Assembly (NCBI RefSeq): GCF_012844455.2
Contig: NZ_JABBCQ020000001.1
Coordinates: 411,473 to 475,472 of the forward strand
From: Comamonas suwonensis
GTDB lineage: Bacteria > Pseudomonadota > Gammaproteobacteria > Burkholderiales > Burkholderiaceae_C
Reading direction: 5' to 3'
DNA: 64,000 nucleotides
Shown: positions 62,125 to 64,000 of the stretch, in pieces
Numbering within the stretch: position 1 is the stretch's first letter
Layout: every line of letters begins with the position of its first letter
Made by a program: the position numbers and the translations under genes
The notes under the pieces: generated by a model
Database searches by the model: none
The model's input: only the letters and a program-made list of their open reading frames with translations
What the model was told of the DNA's origin: nothing

Positions 62125-63474
62125 ATGTCCATACAGATCAAAAGCCTTGCCTGCCCGCAATGCGGTGCCGGCCAATGTGCCAAAGTTGACGGTACGCCCA
62201 ACCTCTATGCCTGCAAGAACTGCGGTGCCGAGTTTGTTCTCAGCGACAACAATGCGCCCAAGGAAATGCGCGTCATCCACAGCATGGATGCGGGCCAGTT
62301 CGACAGCCTCAAAAATCTCAAATACATCGCGCTGGCGATTGCGGGGGCAGCTCTTCTGGTCCTGGTGCTGCCCATGATCTGGAGCGCCATCGCCCGCTTC
62401 AAACCCGCCCAGCCAGATCTCGGGCGCCTGCAGGCCTCCACCGTGTATGAGGCACCTGCCGGTCAGTTCAACGTGGTGCGCGTGATGGAGAAAGACGATG
62501 GCCGCAATGATCTGTATCAGATTCTGGTCAACAGCCTCGACAGCGGAAAAAAGCAGGGCGAGCCCCAGCAACTGAGCTACCTGCGCACCACGCTTTCGCA
62601 AGATCCGCAGCTCGCGCATTTCTCGGATGGCAGCGTGTATCTCGTCATGAACGCGCAAAAACTGCTGCGACTGGACCCGGCCAGCGCCCAGTTTGTCAGC
62701 ATAGATACCGAACTCATCAACCGCCACACCTCGCAACTGGGCACCGGCATTTCCAAGATCGAGCTGGCTGGGGATGACAAGCCCGATGCTTTCATCGTGA
62801 CCAACAACAGCGGCGAGCGTTACTACGTGTTCTGGCTAAGCGGCCAGATTCTGCCCCTGGCGGCGCTGTTTCTGGATTTTCACAAGCGACCGTTTGCCAG
62901 CTATACCGAGACCCAGAAGCACTTTGACTTTGCGGAACTCACTGGTGCCAGCATCAGCACCGCCAATGCCGTCTCACCCAGCCTGCTGGTGAGCTATGCC
63001 CAAAAAGTGCGCAAGGACGAATACCAGAAACTGCCCGCGCTCAGCCTGATAGCGTCTGGCGAAGACACAGTCAAAGCACTGCCCGAAGACTATCTGCCGT
63101 TGGGAAGCGACTGGGTGGTGGGCAAAAAAACACTGCAGGAATCAGGCGTGACCCAGCTCACGCTGGTCTCTCCCGTGGAGAGTCGTTATCGCGGCAAGGT
63201 GCTGGCGCAAAACGCCCAGCGCGTGCTCATCGTCTTCAACACCACCCCCGTCACCGACCAGGGCCGCGTGCTGCAACTGCTGGATCTCACCACCGGCCAG
63301 CCCGTCTGGAGCCGCAACATAGAGCAGCTACCCCAGATCACACGTGGCGGCAGCTACCTGTCGGCGGATGCGCTGGCGTCGGGCTTTTATCTGCGTTCGG
63401 ATGCGATGACGCCGACTTTGTTGCTCAGCAATGCGGGCGAGGTGCTGCATGACTTCAGTCCCAAGCGGGATTGA
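62125..63474 (+). CDS. Zinc-ribbon membrane-anchored protein, paralog 3 of 3
   Basis: A 449-residue protein: cysteines at 10, 13, 30 and 33 (ACPQCGAGQ, ACKNCGAEF), a transmembrane helix at about 67-87 (YIALAIAGAALLVLVLPMIW) and the same C-terminal domain, with GERYYVFWLSGQILPLAALF, RVLQLLDLTTGQPVWSRNIE and SGFYLRSDAMTPTLLLSNAG, ending HDFSPKRD. The ATG at 62125 was preferred to a TTG at 62086. The cytoplasmic zinc ribbon coupled to an outer domain suggests a sensor or an assembly factor, but this is inference. Confidence 0.76.
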   Translation: MSIQIKSLACPQCGAGQCAKVDGTPNLYACKNCGAEFVLSDNNAPKEMRVIHSMDAGQFDSLKNLKYIALAIAGAALLVLVLPMIWSAIARFKPAQPDLGRLQASTVYEAPAGQFNVVRVMEKDDGRNDLYQILVNSLDSGKKQGEPQQLSYLRTTLSQDPQLAHFSDGSVYLVMNAQKLLRLDPASAQFVSIDTELINRHTSQLGTGISKIELAGDDKPDAFIVTNNSGERYYVFWLSGQILPLAALFLDFHKRPFASYTETQKHFDFAELTGASISTANAVSPSLLVSYAQKVRKDEYQKLPALSLIASGEDTVKALPEDYLPLGSDWVVGKKTLQESGVTQLTLVSPVESRYRGKVLAQNAQRVLIVFNTTPVTDQGRVLQLLDLTTGQPVWSRNIEQLPQITRGGSYLSADALASGFYLRSDAMTPTLLLSNAGEVLHDFSPKRD

Positions 63475-63479
63475 TGCTT

Positions 63480-63535
63480 TTTAAATTGATAGCTGGTGGC
63501 GCTTGATGAGATTGGGCTAGAGGCTGATTTGGCTT
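63480..63535. repeat. AGCGCT-type repeat, decayed
   Basis: TTAAATTGATAGCTGGTGGC followed by GCTTGATGAGATTGGGCTAG and AGGCTGATTTGG. The flanks AAATTGATAGCT and CTAGAGGCTGATTT keep the family pattern. Confidence 0.6.
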
Positions 63536-63600
63536 GTGTCCTTGATTCAGCCGCTTGCCTGATTTGCTTTCCGAGGGCGGGACTCGGCCCGCCAGCCGAC

Positions 63601-63840
63601 CTACTTTCTGTTGCCAGAAAGTAGGCAAAGAGCCAGCCCTACTGCTCACGACCCTCCGGCTTCGCCTGCGGGCAACCTGCGCCCTCAACCTCTTGTTGCT
63701 GTGCGGCAAAACTCACTTCGCGCTGACGCGCTTCGTTCAAACAGGTTGCCGCAAGTCAGAGCACAAAGCGTCTGCACTCTACGGTGCAGCCGCGCGCCCC
63801 AAGAGGTCGCCGTCACAGGCGTGGTCACAAGGGGCGAATA
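63601..63840. repeat. CTACTTTCT hairpin element
   Basis: Starts with CTACTTTCT, loop GTTGCC, AGAAAGTAG (63601-63624), then GCAAAGAGCC and about 200 bases of GC-rich sequence without a frame. Similar TACTTTCTxxxxxAGAAAGTAgGCAAAGA blocks are familiar to me from other beta- and gammaproteobacteria, as dispersed intergenic elements of unknown function. Confidence 0.5.
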
Positions 63841-63852
63841 CTGGAAGCGGGA

Positions 63853-63915
63853 TAGCTTCTTTATGAAGTTGATAGCTGCTAGCGCAATCAGGTATTGGGC
63901 TAGAAGCAAATTTCG
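63853..63915. repeat. AGCGCT-type palindromic repeat
   Basis: TAGCTTCTTTATGAAGTTGA, then TAGCTGCTAGCGCAATCAGG and TATTGGGCTAGAAGCAAATTTC. Contains a short extra dyad GCTTCTTTATGAAG and the arms GCTGCTAGCGC/GCTAGAAGC. Confidence 0.65.
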
Positions 63916-64000
63916 TCAAAATTCACGCAGGCCGTCCGCTCCCATCCCTTTTGGCTGCGCCTGCGGCACGCGGTTCAAGCTGCGGGCAACGCTGCCGCAG

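Larger units (their letters stand above)
63475..64000. other. Gene-free repeat-rich region at the window end
   Basis: 526 bases without a supported gene. It holds two AGCGCT-type repeats and, between them, a GC-rich block beginning with the hairpin CTACTTTCTGTTGCCAGAAAGTAG. The end of the window (63930-64000) is again rich in GCGGCA-type short repeats. Confidence 0.6.

Overview
The window looks like a stretch of chromosome from a Comamonas-like member of the Comamonadaceae (Burkholderiales). It is GC-rich. Short intergenic palindromes built around AGCGCT recur throughout. The gene content fits this group: azurin, PntA/PntB, a TorF-like porin before glnK-amtB, and several Bug/TctC-type binding proteins without membrane partners. 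This assignment rests on protein recognition and repeat style, not on a database search. I see no rRNA, tRNA, CRISPR array, insertion sequence or prophage.

Layout. 1-5.4 kb holds a 5' fragment of alanine racemase, the lysophospholipid transporter lplT, a DMT exporter, an AmiS/UreI channel, an unknown protein and a ProQ/FinO RNA chaperone. 5.4-10.7 kb holds glycolate oxidase subunits glcF and glcE without glcD, then an ammonium operon (porin, glnK, amtB) read leftward from a recognisable sigma-54 promoter with an upstream NtrC-type site. 10.8-16.4 kb holds comM, an MFS transporter, a nitronate monooxygenase, an SDR and a GIY-YIG protein. 16.4-21.2 kb is a leftward branched-chain-type ABC operon with a fused LivH-LivM permease and a terminator between the binding-protein gene and the permease gene. 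21.4-25.2 kb holds ferredoxin-NADP reductase, a YihY-family protein and an acetyl-CoA hydrolase/CoA-transferase.

25.3-37.5 kb is the metabolic centrepiece: a divergent D-glucarate/D-galactarate island. Leftward it reads a glucarate dehydratase-like enolase, a TctC-type binding protein and galactarate dehydratase. Rightward it reads a GntR/FCD regulator, a binding protein, 5-dehydro-4-deoxyglucarate dehydratase, another binding protein, a 2-hydroxyacid dehydrogenase, a classical glucarate dehydratase and a 2,5-dioxovalerate-type aldehyde dehydrogenase. Together these can take both aldarates to 2-oxoglutarate. Two copies of one operator-like palindrome flank the regulator gene.

37.5-64 kb holds a DUF4148 protein, lrgAB with a divergent LysR regulator, rluE, a metallo-beta-lactamase-fold hydrolase, pntAB, a LysE exporter with a divergent Lrp regulator, azurin, and xthA and pyrE whose start codons overlap head to head. 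It continues with an HPP-CBS protein, a nitroreductase, serA, an OPT transporter, a probably frameshifted small gene, and three tandem paralogous zinc-ribbon/membrane-anchor proteins of unknown function.

The least explained items are the three-paralog cluster (59.2-63.5 kb), a repeat element that sits directly after stop codons in four places, and an AGCGCT repeat apparently absorbed into the coding sequence of glcE.
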